From positions 434,001 to 498,000 of the forward strand of contig NZ_FXEH01000004.1 in assembly GCF_900176565.1 (NCBI RefSeq): a stretch of 64,000 bases of DNA. Direction: 5' to 3'. Shown in pieces: positions 33,325 through 42,608 of the stretch. This DNA comes from Thalassobacillus devorans. GTDB taxonomy: Bacteria > Bacillota > Bacilli > Bacillales > Halobacillaceae. How positions within the stretch are numbered: the first letter of the stretch is position 1; each line of letters opens with the position of its first letter. A model generated the notes under the pieces. That model saw only the letters and a program-made list of their open reading frames with translations. It made no database searches and was not told the origin of the DNA. The translations under genes and the position numbers were made by a program.

Positions 33325-34461
33325 ATGAGCATAGGCCAACAGGTCAAAGAAGTTACAGTAAAGGAACTTACCAAGAAAATCTTGTCAGGGGAAAAGGTTT
33401 TTATTTTAGATGTCCGAAATACCGATGAGTTTGATGATTGGAAAATTGAAGGTGAAAACGTAGATGTTGTGAATAAACCTTACTTCGAATTATTAGAAGG
33501 AATTGATCCAGTCGTCGACCATTTGCCAAAGGATAAACCGATTTATACGATTTGTGCCAAAGGAGGATCTTCTCAATTTGTCGCTGAGCAGATCGCCGAG
33601 GCAGGGTACGATAATGTCTATTCAATTGCTGGAGGAATGAAAGCATACAGTGAACACTTAGAGCCGGTTGAAATCGGAACGGTTGCCGGTGGTAGTTTGA
33701 TTCAGTTCGTCAGGATCGGAAAAGGTTGTTTGTCTTACCTGGTCATATCGGATGGCGAGGCAGCAATGATTGATACAAACAGGATGCTGGAGCCATATGA
33801 ACAGATGATTAAGGAAAAAGGCGTAAAGCTGACCCATGTGTTCGACACTCATCTGCATGCCGACCATATTTCAGGAGGAAAAAAGCTGGCTGATAAACAG
33901 CAGGCTTCTTATTATTTACCTCCGAAGGATGCCGATGAAGTAACATATGATTATAGCCCCTTGCATGACGGCGATGAATTTCAGTTAGGGCAAACGACCA
34001 TCAAAGCTATATACTCTCCCGGCCACACCATTGGGAGTACGTCTTTTATTGTCGATGATAAGTATCTACTCACGGGAGACATTCTGTTCATCGATTCCAT
34101 CGGTCGTCCTGACTTGGCAGGAAAGGCTGAAGATTGGGTGGCTGATTTACGTAACACCCTTTATGAGAGATATAAATCTCTGCCGGATAGCCTGACTGTT
34201 CTGCCTGCCCACTATATGAGCATCAAAGAAATGAGTGAAGACGGAAGCATTTCAGAAAATCTCGGGATCCTCTATAACGAGAATCATGGGTTGAACATCG
34301 AGGACGAAAATGAATTCCGAAGCGCGGTGACAGACAACTTGCCGCCACAGCCAAACAGCTACCAGGACATCCGTGAAACAAATATGGGAAAACAAAAACC
34401 AGAAACAGAAGCTCAGCGGGAAATGGAGATCGGCCCAAACCGTTGTGCGATTCGGGAATAG
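33325..34461 (+). CDS. Rhodanese-MBL persulfide protein (YrkH/CstB-like)
   Basis: 378 residues: an N-terminal rhodanese domain (1-115, active C77 in [10 protein letters not shown]) and a metallo-beta-lactamase fold domain (120-350) with H176, H178, D180 and H181 in [11 protein letters not shown] and a further His in [11 protein letters not shown] members of this branch are iron persulfide dioxygenases that oxidise low-molecular-weight persulfides, here bacillithiol persulfide. Fused rhodanese domains pass on the sulfur. Third gene of the operon, 18 bases after the frameshifted DsrE-like gene, with a terminator behind it. An IS3 element lies just downstream. Confidence 0.85.
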   Translation: MSIGQQVKEVTVKELTKKILSGEKVFILDVRNTDEFDDWKIEGENVDVVNKPYFELLEGIDPVVDHLPKDKPIYTICAKGGSSQFVAEQIAEAGYDNVYSIAGGMKAYSEHLEPVEIGTVAGGSLIQFVRIGKGCLSYLVISDGEAAMIDTNRMLEPYEQMIKEKGVKLTHVFDTHLHADHISGGKKLADKQQASYYLPPKDADEVTYDYSPLHDGDEFQLGQTTIKAIYSPGHTIGSTSFIVDDKYLLTGDILFIDSIGRPDLAGKAEDWVADLRNTLYERYKSLPDSLTVLPAHYMSIKEMSEDGSISENLGILYNENHGLNIEDENEFRSAVTDNLPPQPNSYQDIRETNMGKQKPETEAQREMEIGPNRCAIRE

Positions 34462-34464
34462 CTA

Positions 34465-34506
34465 AGAAACCAGTAAGCCCCCAGGGGTGGCTGGTTTCTA
34501 TTTTTG
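34465..34506 (+). terminator. Terminator of persulfide operon
   Basis: AGAAACCAG (34465-34473) pairs with CTGGTTTCT (34491-34499), with an inner CCCC/GGGG pair, then ATTTTT. Confidence 0.85.
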
Positions 34507-34734
34507 TTGGGTTTATGAGACAAAATGACTAAAAGAGAGAATACATAACGTTAAAGGAGAATTTATGAAAAGAAGAGAGGTGATTTCAGGGACAAAAGAG
34601 ACAAATTGGAATTCTGTCAATAAAGTGGACAAAAATAGATCACTCAGCGGGCCACTTTTTCTTCCGCGTGTTTTCTTCCGAAACACTTGGATGCCTCCGC
34701 ATAAAGGGAAGGATACCAAAACCGATCCTACCCT

Positions 34735-35595
34735 TTATGCAGAGGGAGTTTGTTCTGAAGCGAGCTTCTGACTTTGGCCCGAATAATAGGCCTTTTCTTT
34801 TTCAATAGGGCTCTTATCATCCAAGAAGGAATGCATACGCTTCTGGTTATAAAATTTAATATAAAATTGAACAGCTAAAATAGCTTCAGCTTTTGTAGGG
34901 AATACGTATTTATACAAGTACTCCTTTTTTAATGAGGCAAAGAAACTTTCGACACAGGCGTTATCATAGGGTGTGCCTTTCCGACTCATGCTTATTGTAG
35001 CTTGGGCTTCTTCAAGGGTTTCTACATAAGCCCTGGAACAGTATTGGGATCCTTGATCTGAATGATGGATCCATCCTGCTTCTGGCTCCCGAAGGGAGAT
35101 AGCTTCTTCTAAGGCATGTAGAGATAGCGATTGTTTCATATGGTCGTCAATACGAAAACTGATAATACGGCGAGAATACAGGTCCATGACAGGATTTAGA
35201 TACAAGAATCCTTCACCAGTATGAATATAGGTAATATCTGTAGCCCAGACCTTGTTCGGAGCTTCTGGTTGAAACTCTCGTTTCAAATGGTTAGGAAAAG
35301 TTTGATTGGCATGTTTCGAATCGGTAGTCGCTACAAATTTCTTTGGTGGCACTGCATACAGTTCTAACTCTCTCATACGGTTAGTCACTTTCTTCAAGGA
35401 AACCGATAGTCCATCCTCATCCCGGATTTTTTTATGAATACGAGGGCTGCCGTAACACCCATGATTATCGTGATAGTGAAATAGAATTCGCTCATCTAAA
35501 TAACGATTGAATGCTTCCCGCTCTGTTTCTGGCCGCTCTAACCTGTGGAGGTAAGCATAATAGCCTGATGTAGACACACCAAGAACTTCGCACAT
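34735..35595 (-). CDS. IS3-family transposase orfB
   Basis: 286-residue integrase-core transposase (rve). An HTH_21-like region (YGSPRIHKKIRDEDG) precedes the DDE core: D in KVWATDITYI, D in HHSDQGSQY and E in ACVESFFASLKKE. The frame is open upstream to about 35650 (KFEFIYEHRTEHTVSK before the first ATG), so the natural product is probably an OrfAB fusion made by -1 frameshifting at the end of orfA. Appears intact. Confidence 0.9.
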   Translation of the reverse strand: MCEVLGVSTSGYYAYLHRLERPETEREAFNRYLDERILFHYHDNHGCYGSPRIHKKIRDEDGLSVSLKKVTNRMRELELYAVPPKKFVATTDSKHANQTFPNHLKREFQPEAPNKVWATDITYIHTGEGFLYLNPVMDLYSRRIISFRIDDHMKQSLSLHALEEAISLREPEAGWIHHSDQGSQYCSRAYVETLEEAQATISMSRKGTPYDNACVESFFASLKKEYLYKYVFPTKAEAILAVQFYIKFYNQKRMHSFLDDKSPIEKEKAYYSGQSQKLASEQTPSA

Positions 35596-35642
35596 CTTCG
35601 ATACGGTGTGTTCTGTACGATGTTCATAAATGAACTCGAACT

Positions 35643-35951
35643 TTACTCTTTTTCTTGCGTGAAGATGTGCATTGCCTTTTTTAATATTTCGGCTTCCTCC
35701 TGAGCTTCAAGCTTCTCTTGCCGTTCTTTTTCATACATCTCTTTGTACTCAGAGGCCGTTAATAGCTGGTTTTGTTCCTCTTTTTCTGCGTTCTTCTGCT
35801 TGTCACGATAGCTCCCTACCCACCGCTTAACGGTACCGTAAGGTAAATTGAGCTTGTTGCAAATATCAGTCATTTTATGTCCGTCTAGGACAATCATTTT
35901 AGCTACATACTCTTTAAATTCCGAACTGTAACTCTTCATTTTTTTAGTCAA
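35643..35951 (-). CDS. IS3-family transposase orfA
   Basis: 102-residue helix-turn-helix protein (KMTDICNKLNLPYGTVKRWVGSYRD), followed by a leucine-zipper-like coiled coil (about 65-100). It ends CAAGAAAAAGAGTAA, where an A-run could permit the -1 shift into orfB. Confidence 0.88.
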   Translation of the reverse strand: MTKKMKSYSSEFKEYVAKMIVLDGHKMTDICNKLNLPYGTVKRWVGSYRDKQKNAEKEEQNQLLTASEYKEMYEKERQEKLEAQEEAEILKKAMHIFTQEKE

Positions 35952-36129
35952 GTGAACACGTCCTTAATTTAAGCTTTAGGTCGATTAAAACATGGCTCAC
36001 TACCTGTGTCCACTTTCTATACTAGTTCCAAAATTCAAAAATATGAGAGACAAATCTTCAAAAAAGAGAGAATTATTATACGTAATTGAGATGATAGATG
36101 AGTGATAAGTGCTTGCCCAGCAATTATGA

Positions 36130-36135
36130 TATAAT
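36130..36135 (+). promoter_or_regulatory. -10 of helicase gene
   Basis: TATAAT preceded by TATGA (extended -10 like). No strong -35 is seen. Confidence 0.45.
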
Positions 36136-36170
36136 ACAAACAAACGTTCTAGAAAAAGGTGGGGTGAGGC

Positions 36171-38330
36171 ATGGAAGATTTACTGCAAGGACTGAATGAA
36201 GCGCAGCAGCAGGCAGTTACTTCCACGGAAGGATACATACGAGTCATCGCCGGGGCAGGATCAGGAAAAACAAAAGCGTTGACACACCGTTATGGCTTCA
36301 TTGTTAATGCATTAGGGATCGAGCCTTCCAACATGCTGTGTGTGACGTTCACCAATAAAGCAGCCCATGAAATGCGGAGACGATTCAAACAATTGATTGG
36401 CGGAGAGCAGGATACCGGCTTTATCACAACATATCATGGATTTTGTGTCCGTGTGCTGCGGGAGGACATCCATCGGCTATTCTATCCGAAAAATTTCGTC
36501 ATTCTGGATGTGGAAGATCAAAAAACAATTCTCCGGGAGATTTTCGAAGACTTAGGTTTAAAAATGAATGATAAAACATTCAAGCGGCTGCTCGATAAGA
36601 TCGGCATACTGAAAGGAAACACCCATTATGTTCAGCAAATGGTCCAGCGGGGAGAGATGCCGGCAGAAGAAGCGGGGGACGACCTGGATGGTCGGATTAT
36701 CCAAATGTATTTGAAAAAACAAAAACGGGTATTCGGTCTGGACTTTGGTGACTTGATTAATTTCACATTTGTTTTATTCAGTCAATATCCCAAGGTATTG
36801 GAAAAGTGGCAGGACCGGTTGTTTTATATTCAGGTAGATGAATTTCAGGACAGTAATGCCAAGCAATTCGAACTTGTACGGATGCTGGCAGAAAAGCATG
36901 GGAATTTGTTCGTTGTTGGTGACCCGGATCAGACGATCTACGAATGGCGGGGAGCCGATCCCAAATATATCGTCGACTTCGAGGAGTACTTTCCTTCAGC
37001 TGAAACAATTTTCCTGAACCGGAACTATCGGTCGAGTCCCGAAATATTATCGGCGGGTAATTCGCTGATCAAGCATAACTACTTTCGTGTCGATAAGGAA
37101 ATGGTTACCGATAATGCAGGTGGCTTAAAGGTTATCCATTATCATGGCAAGGACGAGCAAGAAGAGGCGGCCTGGGTGGTGGATAAAATTAATGAGCTGA
37201 TTGACACGAAGCAGGTCAGTTATAATGACATCGCCATTTTATATCGCGCCAATTACTTATCCCGTTTCATCGAACAAGCGCTTATCAAAGAAAGCATAGA
37301 GTACACCATTTTGGGCGGCTTCAAGTTTTTTGACCGGATGGAGGTCAAAGATGCCCTTGCTCATCTTAAGATGATAGCGTTTGAAGATGACTTGTCTTTT
37401 TCAAGGATTATCAATGTACCGAAACGTCAAATCGGAAAGAAGCGGATGCATTTTCTCAGGGAACGGGCGGAAACGGAAGGCTTATCCTTATATGGTGCGT
37501 TGAAAACATATGCGGATTATCCCCGGCTACACCGTACAGGAGCGCAAGCTTTCATCGAGGCGATCGAATCATTAAAAGTAAAAAGAAAATCAATGAACAT
37601 CTCTGAGCTGTTACAGGAGGCTCTCCAGCAGACCGGATACGAAGCTTATATCCGGGAAGATGGGGATCAGGATCGTCTGGATAACCTTACCGAGCTGCTT
37701 CATTCCATCGTGCAGTATGAACAGACACTGGGGGAAGACATCGAGTTGGAAGAATATTTGCAGATGCTGACTCTTTATACGGAACATGACCGGGAAGCAC
37801 AAGCGGAAACTGTCAAAATGATGACTATCCATACGGCCAAGGGGCTGGAGTTTCCGTATGTCTTTTTTGTCGGAATGACAGAAGGGATCATCCCCAATGT
37901 CCGGACCTTAAGAGAACGGAAAGAGCGCGGCCTGGAAGAGGAACGGAGGCTTGCCTATGTAGCTATAACCCGGGCAGAAAAGGAACTGTATCTGACGGAA
38001 TCTGAAGGTTTCCAGAGCGGCGGCCTGCAAAAGTATCCCTCCCGGTTTATTTTTGAAATCGAAGAAGCAGCATACCAGCGCATAGGTTTATTGGATGAAG
38101 AGTTGATCAAAGAAGCGAAGCAGTATATCGAGGCGTATGCCCATCCTGAACAAGCATCAACTGATAGCTTTCATGAAGGGTCTCGCGTCAGGCACCCTGT
38201 GTTTGGTGAAGGTAAAATCGAAAGTATTGATGAAAAGAAAAACACGTATGTGATATTCTTTGATAAGCTGAAAGCGCCAAGACCGATCAGCAGAAATTTT
38301 AAGAACCTCGAATTTATGGATGATCAGTAA
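36171..38330 (+). CDS. UvrD/Rep-family DNA helicase (YjcD-like)
   Basis: 719-residue superfamily 1A helicase. Motif I is AGAGSGKT near residue 30; then TFTNKAAHEM (Ia), QVDEFQDSN (II), GDPDQTIYEWRGA (III), NYRSS (IV), TIHTAKGLEFPYVF (V) and RLAYVAITRAEKEL (VI). The C-terminal tail ends with a Tudor-like stretch (VRHPVFGEGKIESID), shared with PcrA. It resembles the second UvrD paralogue of Bacilli (YjcD) more than PcrA, because no ligase or pcrB neighbours are present. GGGGTGAGG precedes the ATG. Confidence 0.87.
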   Translation: MEDLLQGLNEAQQQAVTSTEGYIRVIAGAGSGKTKALTHRYGFIVNALGIEPSNMLCVTFTNKAAHEMRRRFKQLIGGEQDTGFITTYHGFCVRVLREDIHRLFYPKNFVILDVEDQKTILREIFEDLGLKMNDKTFKRLLDKIGILKGNTHYVQQMVQRGEMPAEEAGDDLDGRIIQMYLKKQKRVFGLDFGDLINFTFVLFSQYPKVLEKWQDRLFYIQVDEFQDSNAKQFELVRMLAEKHGNLFVVGDPDQTIYEWRGADPKYIVDFEEYFPSAETIFLNRNYRSSPEILSAGNSLIKHNYFRVDKEMVTDNAGGLKVIHYHGKDEQEEAAWVVDKINELIDTKQVSYNDIAILYRANYLSRFIEQALIKESIEYTILGGFKFFDRMEVKDALAHLKMIAFEDDLSFSRIINVPKRQIGKKRMHFLRERAETEGLSLYGALKTYADYPRLHRTGAQAFIEAIESLKVKRKSMNISELLQEALQQTGYEAYIREDGDQDRLDNLTELLHSIVQYEQTLGEDIELEEYLQMLTLYTEHDREAQAETVKMMTIHTAKGLEFPYVFFVGMTEGIIPNVRTLRERKERGLEEERRLAYVAITRAEKELYLTESEGFQSGGLQKYPSRFIFEIEEAAYQRIGLLDEELIKEAKQYIEAYAHPEQASTDSFHEGSRVRHPVFGEGKIESIDEKKNTYVIFFDKLKAPRPISRNFKNLEFMDDQ

Positions 38331-38402
38331 AGCGACAGTAATCATATGGTTGATATTTTGCGTACTGGGTATATACCCGTAGAATAAAAACGGAGGGTCA
38401 TC

Positions 38403-39392
38403 ATGATTTATGTCATTTTTATAATTGCAGCTGTCGCTACCATCTATTTAAGTGTTAAAATCTCCAATTATGTAGATGTCATTGATAAAAAATCAACATT
38501 GAAAGCAGCCTTGTTAGGGGTGCTGCTTGGTGGTGCCACTTCATTACCGGAGGTTACTACCAGTGTCACCTCTGTCATCATTGATAACCCGGATATTGCA
38601 GTCGGGAATGTAATGGGAAGCAACATGTTCAATTTATTGATACTGGCTGTCATGGATGCGATTTTCAGAAGGAAACGTATCTTTAACCATGCAACCAATG
38701 AAAACTTTTATACCATGGGCCTATTTATGCTGCTGTCGTTAACAGTAGTCGTCTCGATCCTTATCCCGATTCCTTTTTCTTTTTTCGGCATCGGATGGGA
38801 ATCCATTGCCATGGTTGTTATGTATGGCATAGGCGCGAAGATCATTTCAAAGGCAGGGGACGAACAGAAGGAATCTGAACCGGAGGGACAAGCGGAAGTC
38901 TATGGGGCTTATAAACATGTCACCTTGAAGCGTGCAGTCATTGGATTTATCATATCCGCCATTTTAGTATTGGCGGCGGGTTCAGCTTTGACTATCTCAG
39001 CAGATAAAATTGCAGTCATTACCGGGCTGGGTTCCAGTTTTGTCGGTACATTTCTTGTCGCTGCTTCCACGTCATTGCCTGAAGCGGTTTCTGTATTTGT
39101 AGCTTTGAAATTAAGGAATTATCCTTTAGCGATTGGTTCCATCCTGGGGAGCAACTTGTTTAATCTGATGATTTTAGTAGGAACCGATGTATTGTACTGG
39201 CAAGAAGCCATTCTCCAAACAGTCAGCAATACCCATGCCATTACTACCTTGAGTGCGATGGCATTAGGACTGTTAGCGATTTATCCAATCATTCGTGTCC
39301 AGGTGAAAAATAAACTAACGTATGTCATTCCATCTTTATTGATGGTTATAACCTACTTCATTTCAAGTTATCTTATTTATGTAAATTCATAA
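38403..39392 (+). CDS. Sodium/calcium exchanger family protein
   Basis: 329-residue CaCA-family antiporter with ten helices in two inverted halves. The two alpha-repeats are evident: GATSLPEVTTSV with GNVMGSNMFNL, and AASTSLPEAVSVF with GSILGSNLFNL. The acidic residues of the ion site are therefore present. It should exchange Ca2+ for Na+ or H+. CGGAGGG precedes the ATG. A GGGTATATACCC palindrome (38367-38378) lies in front. Confidence 0.85.
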   Translation: MIYVIFIIAAVATIYLSVKISNYVDVIDKKSTLKAALLGVLLGGATSLPEVTTSVTSVIIDNPDIAVGNVMGSNMFNLLILAVMDAIFRRKRIFNHATNENFYTMGLFMLLSLTVVVSILIPIPFSFFGIGWESIAMVVMYGIGAKIISKAGDEQKESEPEGQAEVYGAYKHVTLKRAVIGFIISAILVLAAGSALTISADKIAVITGLGSSFVGTFLVAASTSLPEAVSVFVALKLRNYPLAIGSILGSNLFNLMILVGTDVLYWQEAILQTVSNTHAITTLSAMALGLLAIYPIIRVQVKNKLTYVIPSLLMVITYFISSYLIYVNS

Positions 39393-39400
39393 AAGTTAGA

Positions 39401-39493
39401 GAGGGGAAAGCGTCGTTTCACAGCCCATCGCTTCCCTTTCGGTAACGGACCCAACTATCTTGAAACTGAGTCTTCAGCAATTGGGAGCTTATC
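39401..39493 (-). repeat. Dispersed repeat B, copy 2, with remnant of repeat A
   Basis: On the minus strand: AAGCTCCCAATTG, then ACTCAGTTTCAAGATAGTTG and CCGTTACC (39490-39441), nearly the same as 10753-10803. The adjacent GGGAAAGCG/CGCTTCCC pair (39404-39435) looks like the collapsed remains of repeat A, so the A and B units sit together here as at 10.8 kb. Confidence 0.75.
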
Positions 39494-39614
39494 CGCAAGA
39501 ACAACACGGGGATTTAACAGAGCTTAAGAAAGAGGGGAGTTTTTTTAGGGATTTTTATGGGTAAGCATGTAGTAAGTCTCAATATAAATTATTAAAGATG
39601 GAGGTTTGTTAAAC

Positions 39615-39851
39615 ATGGCAGAGTGCAATATTGATCATGGTCAAGACGATGTAAAGAAAAAACTGATTAGTCAGGAAGAATTCCTACCTGATGAACTTGC
39701 AGTGAAAATGCATATCTATTTAAAGGATATTCGTTCTCAAGAAGAGCTTAATGATATTTTCCATCTCTTGAAAAAATACGATACAGCTTCTGAACAAGAT
39801 CGTGAGGAAAGAAACGAACAACTGAGGAAGTATGTAGCTGAAATCGAATAA
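39615..39851 (+). CDS. Small acidic helical protein (78 aa), unknown
   Basis: ATG 39615 with GGAGG ten bases ahead. Predicted helical, rich in Asp and Glu (EEFLPDELAVKMHIYLKDIRSQEELNDIFHLLKKYD). No family recognised; the shape is common among Bacillus-specific small cytoplasmic proteins. It converges on mgtE over a strong terminator. Confidence 0.68.
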   Translation: MAECNIDHGQDDVKKKLISQEEFLPDELAVKMHIYLKDIRSQEELNDIFHLLKKYDTASEQDREERNEQLRKYVAEIE

Positions 39852-39856
39852 ATGAT

Positions 39857-39890
39857 AAAAGGTCTGGCCCTGAACTGGGCCAGACCTTTT
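39857..39890. terminator. Bidirectional terminator
   Basis: A perfect 14-base stem AAAAGGTCTGGCCC / GGGCCAGACCTTTT with loop TGAACT. Confidence 0.93.
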
Positions 39891-41251
39891 TACATCATAA
39901 ACTCGATTAGAAGTCTTGCTAAACTAAAATAAATAAATAAGGATAGAATGTCATTGATAGTCGTAATTAGTGGTCCGGAAGCAACTGCAGGGTCGACATT
40001 GAATTTATGAAGCAGGAGCGGGATACTTGTCCCAGTCAAGGTACCGATAATAATGGTCAGCAGCAATGATAACCCTACGACAGCTCCTAACGCCATATTT
40101 CCTTGCCATAAATAGGCTACCACTAATATAAGCACACCGCATATCACTCCCATGATGATCCCGACGAACATTTCTCTTAATAGCAGCCTGGTGACTGTCT
40201 TTTTATCCAGGTCGTGAGAAACCAATCCCCGGACGACAATGGCTAATGATTGAGTCCCTGTGTTACCAGTCATACCTGCAATCAATGGCATAAAGAAGGC
40301 AAGTGCAACCACCGCATCCAATGTCTCTTCAAAGGTGCTGATGATACTTCCTGAGACCAGGCCAATAAATAATAATAAAATCAGCCACGGCAGTCGCCGG
40401 TAGGAAGCGGTCAACGAGTTGGTTTCGAATGTAATATCTTTACCAGAAGCAGACAACTTTTCGATGTCTTCATTCGCTTCCTGGATGACGACATCAATGA
40501 CATCGTCGACCGTGATAATCCCTTTCAGATGGTTTTCCTCATCTACAACCGGGACCGCAAGGAAATCATAACGCTCGATTACCTGGGCTACTTCCTCCTG
40601 GTCCATTCCTGTCGGTACCGAAATAACCCGATGGGAAATCAAATCCTCCATCGTTTCATTCATATCCGCTAGAATCAGGTCACGGTATGAGACAACGCCA
40701 ACCAGCTTTTTGTCCTCATCAATGACATACAGGTAATTGATGGTTTCGGCTATCGCTGCAAATGATTTTAATTTATCAACGGTCTCGCGCACGCTTGCAG
40801 ATTTAGAAATCCATACAAAACGGTTCGTCATCAGTCTTCCTGCAGTCTCGGCGGGATAGTTCATGATATTTTGTACATGAGTAGATTCCTGTTCTTGCAT
40901 GCGCGAAAGATAATATTCTACCCGTTCTTTAGGAAATTGATCGAGCATATAAGCCAAGTCATCATTATCCATTTTGTTTAAAACAGCAACAGACTTACTC
41001 GTACTCAATTGGTTGAGCATTTTCAACTGATCTGGTTGTTCCAGTTCCTGGATCAGCTTTACCAGCTGTACTTCGTCCACTAGAGACAAAAATTTAGTTT
41101 TCAGCTTTTCGGGTAGTTGGAGATAGATTTGCCGTAAGTCATAAGGCTGGATATCATCCACTAGTTCCATTAACTTTGGCTGATTGTTTTCTTTGACCAA
41201 ATCTAAGATCTCTAACATAAGTTCACTGTCATACTCAATTTTTGCAGTCAA
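39890..41251 (-). CDS. mgtE: Magnesium transporter MgtE
   Basis: 453-residue Mg2+ channel. Order: a helical N domain (about 10-130), a pair of CBS domains (about 135-255, ending LKGIITVDDVIDVVIQEA), a plug helix and five membrane helices with the conserved GNTGTQSLAIVVRGL segment. The start is TTG 41251 behind AAAGGGGGG; a longer frame from 41317 would overlap no ribosome site and exceeds the family length. It follows the ftsW-like gene by 28 bases in the same direction. Confidence 0.9.
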   Translation of the reverse strand: MTAKIEYDSELMLEILDLVKENNQPKLMELVDDIQPYDLRQIYLQLPEKLKTKFLSLVDEVQLVKLIQELEQPDQLKMLNQLSTSKSVAVLNKMDNDDLAYMLDQFPKERVEYYLSRMQEQESTHVQNIMNYPAETAGRLMTNRFVWISKSASVRETVDKLKSFAAIAETINYLYVIDEDKKLVGVVSYRDLILADMNETMEDLISHRVISVPTGMDQEEVAQVIERYDFLAVPVVDEENHLKGIITVDDVIDVVIQEANEDIEKLSASGKDITFETNSLTASYRRLPWLILLLFIGLVSGSIISTFEETLDAVVALAFFMPLIAGMTGNTGTQSLAIVVRGLVSHDLDKKTVTRLLLREMFVGIIMGVICGVLILVVAYLWQGNMALGAVVGLSLLLTIIIGTLTGTSIPLLLHKFNVDPAVASGPLITTINDILSLFIYFSLARLLIEFMM

Positions 41252-41279
41252 GGTATTCCCCCCTTTTACAACAGGTACG

Positions 41280-42467
41280 TCATCCGTTCCATACCGGACG
41301 GTGGTATGTCTTTTCATCTTTTACCCTGTTAGGAGGGGTAGTATTCCCAGATTTCTTATACTTTAAGCGGTAATTTTGCTGCAAAGAAATGTTCATCATA
41401 ATGCCTAGGGAAATAAAGGTGATGACCATGGAAGTCCCTCCATAACTAATCAATGGCAGAGTTATCCCTGTAATTGGAAGCATCCCTGTAACTGCTCCTA
41501 GGTTGATCATCGCCTGAGAAATGATTTGAAAGGTGAACCCTAATGCCAATAACTTCCCGAACGGATTTTCTGTTTTTTGAAAAATATGGAATCCTTTAAA
41601 CAAAAGCAACAAGTATAGAATCATAGTCATGGCTACCCCAAGGAACCCCAACTCCTCAGCTATAATCGCCATGATGAAATCCGTATGGGCTTCCGGCAAG
41701 TATCCCAGTTTTTGGACACTGTTAGCCAGCCCGGTTCCGGTGACACCGCCAGTTCCAATAGACAGGTAAGAATTGACCAGTTGAAATCCACTTCCATCAG
41801 GATCAGCGAAAGGATTGATGAAGGAGGTTAGACGCTCCAGCCTGTATGACGCAGAAAATGCCAAAACAGCGATCCCGGCAGCGGCAGTACCTGCCAATGC
41901 CCAAAAATGTACCTGTCTTATTCCTGATACAGATAAAATCAATCCACAAGCAAGAAGAATTGACGTGCCAGTTCCGAGGTCAGGCTGCACTAATATCAGT
42001 CCGAACCCGGCACCAAGTATAATTAATGGTGGGAGTACCCCTTTTGTGAAGCTTTCTATATCCTTTTGTTTATTGGTATATACTTTGCTGAAATAAACGA
42101 TGAACGCTATTTTTGCCAGTTCTGATGGCTGGAAAATCAACGGACCGGCCCCGAGCCACCGTTGCGAATAGTTTCTTTCAATACCGACACCAGGAATCAG
42201 GACTGCTATCAGTAAAAGGAAAGTCAAAAAGACTATTGGTATGATCCATCGTCCATATAATTGGTAGGGGAAGATGCTGACGAAGAAAAATAGCGTCAGT
42301 CCAATGATCAGCCATATCAATTGTTTGTTAAAAAAATACTGAGGGTTACCATGTTTAATCTCTGCAAAGGCAAAACTGGAACTATAGACCATTAACAGTC
42401 CGAATATACCCAGGAGTAGTATGATAGCAAGCAGACCGAAATCATAGCTCCGCAAAATCTGTTTCAT
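41280..42467 (-). CDS. ftsW: FtsW-type SEDS peptidoglycan polymerase
   Basis: 395-residue SEDS protein with about ten helices, expected to polymerise glycan chains from lipid II at the division site. Family motifs: the large-loop YSQRWLGAGPLIFQPSELAK, QPDLGTGTSILLA, and PEAHTDFIMAIIAEELGFLG with the catalytic-type aspartate, then GITLPLISYGGTSMV. ATG 42467 has AAGGAGG ahead. FtsW rather than SpoVE is favoured by length and by the RodA-type gene next door, but SpoVE is not excluded. Read in the same direction as mgtE. Confidence 0.82.
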   Translation of the reverse strand: MKQILRSYDFGLLAIILLLGIFGLLMVYSSSFAFAEIKHGNPQYFFNKQLIWLIIGLTLFFFVSIFPYQLYGRWIIPIVFLTFLLLIAVLIPGVGIERNYSQRWLGAGPLIFQPSELAKIAFIVYFSKVYTNKQKDIESFTKGVLPPLIILGAGFGLILVQPDLGTGTSILLACGLILSVSGIRQVHFWALAGTAAAGIAVLAFSASYRLERLTSFINPFADPDGSGFQLVNSYLSIGTGGVTGTGLANSVQKLGYLPEAHTDFIMAIIAEELGFLGVAMTMILYLLLLFKGFHIFQKTENPFGKLLALGFTFQIISQAMINLGAVTGMLPITGITLPLISYGGTSMVITFISLGIMMNISLQQNYRLKYKKSGNTTPPNRVKDEKTYHRPVWNG

Positions 42468-42608
42468 ATTGGGCCTCCTTATGTGATTTTCATTATTAAA
42501 TCTGGTATAAATATGTTTCATCATCCCTCATATTGTATTAGAATCTATATGTATGGAAAGCAGTTTTTTTCTCTTACATCATTTTGATAAACCTTGAGGA
42601 TGATTTGA

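Larger units (their letters stand above)
34607..36030 (-). mobile_element. IS3-family insertion sequence (IS150-like)
   Basis: 1424 bp with imperfect inverted ends starting TGGAA and sharing AAAGTGGACA about 15 bases in. It is flanked on both sides by AAAT (34603-34606 and 36031-36034), a fitting target duplication. It carries overlapping-type orfA and orfB on the minus strand. It sits in the gap between the persulfide operon and the helicase gene, so no recognisable gene is cut. Confidence 0.88.

Noticed and set aside
34565-34771. Short open frame across the left end of the IS3 element
   Set aside because: It has a ribosome-site-like AAAGGAG, but most of its length lies within IS DNA and it has no recognisable product; without the IS it would end after about 17 codons.
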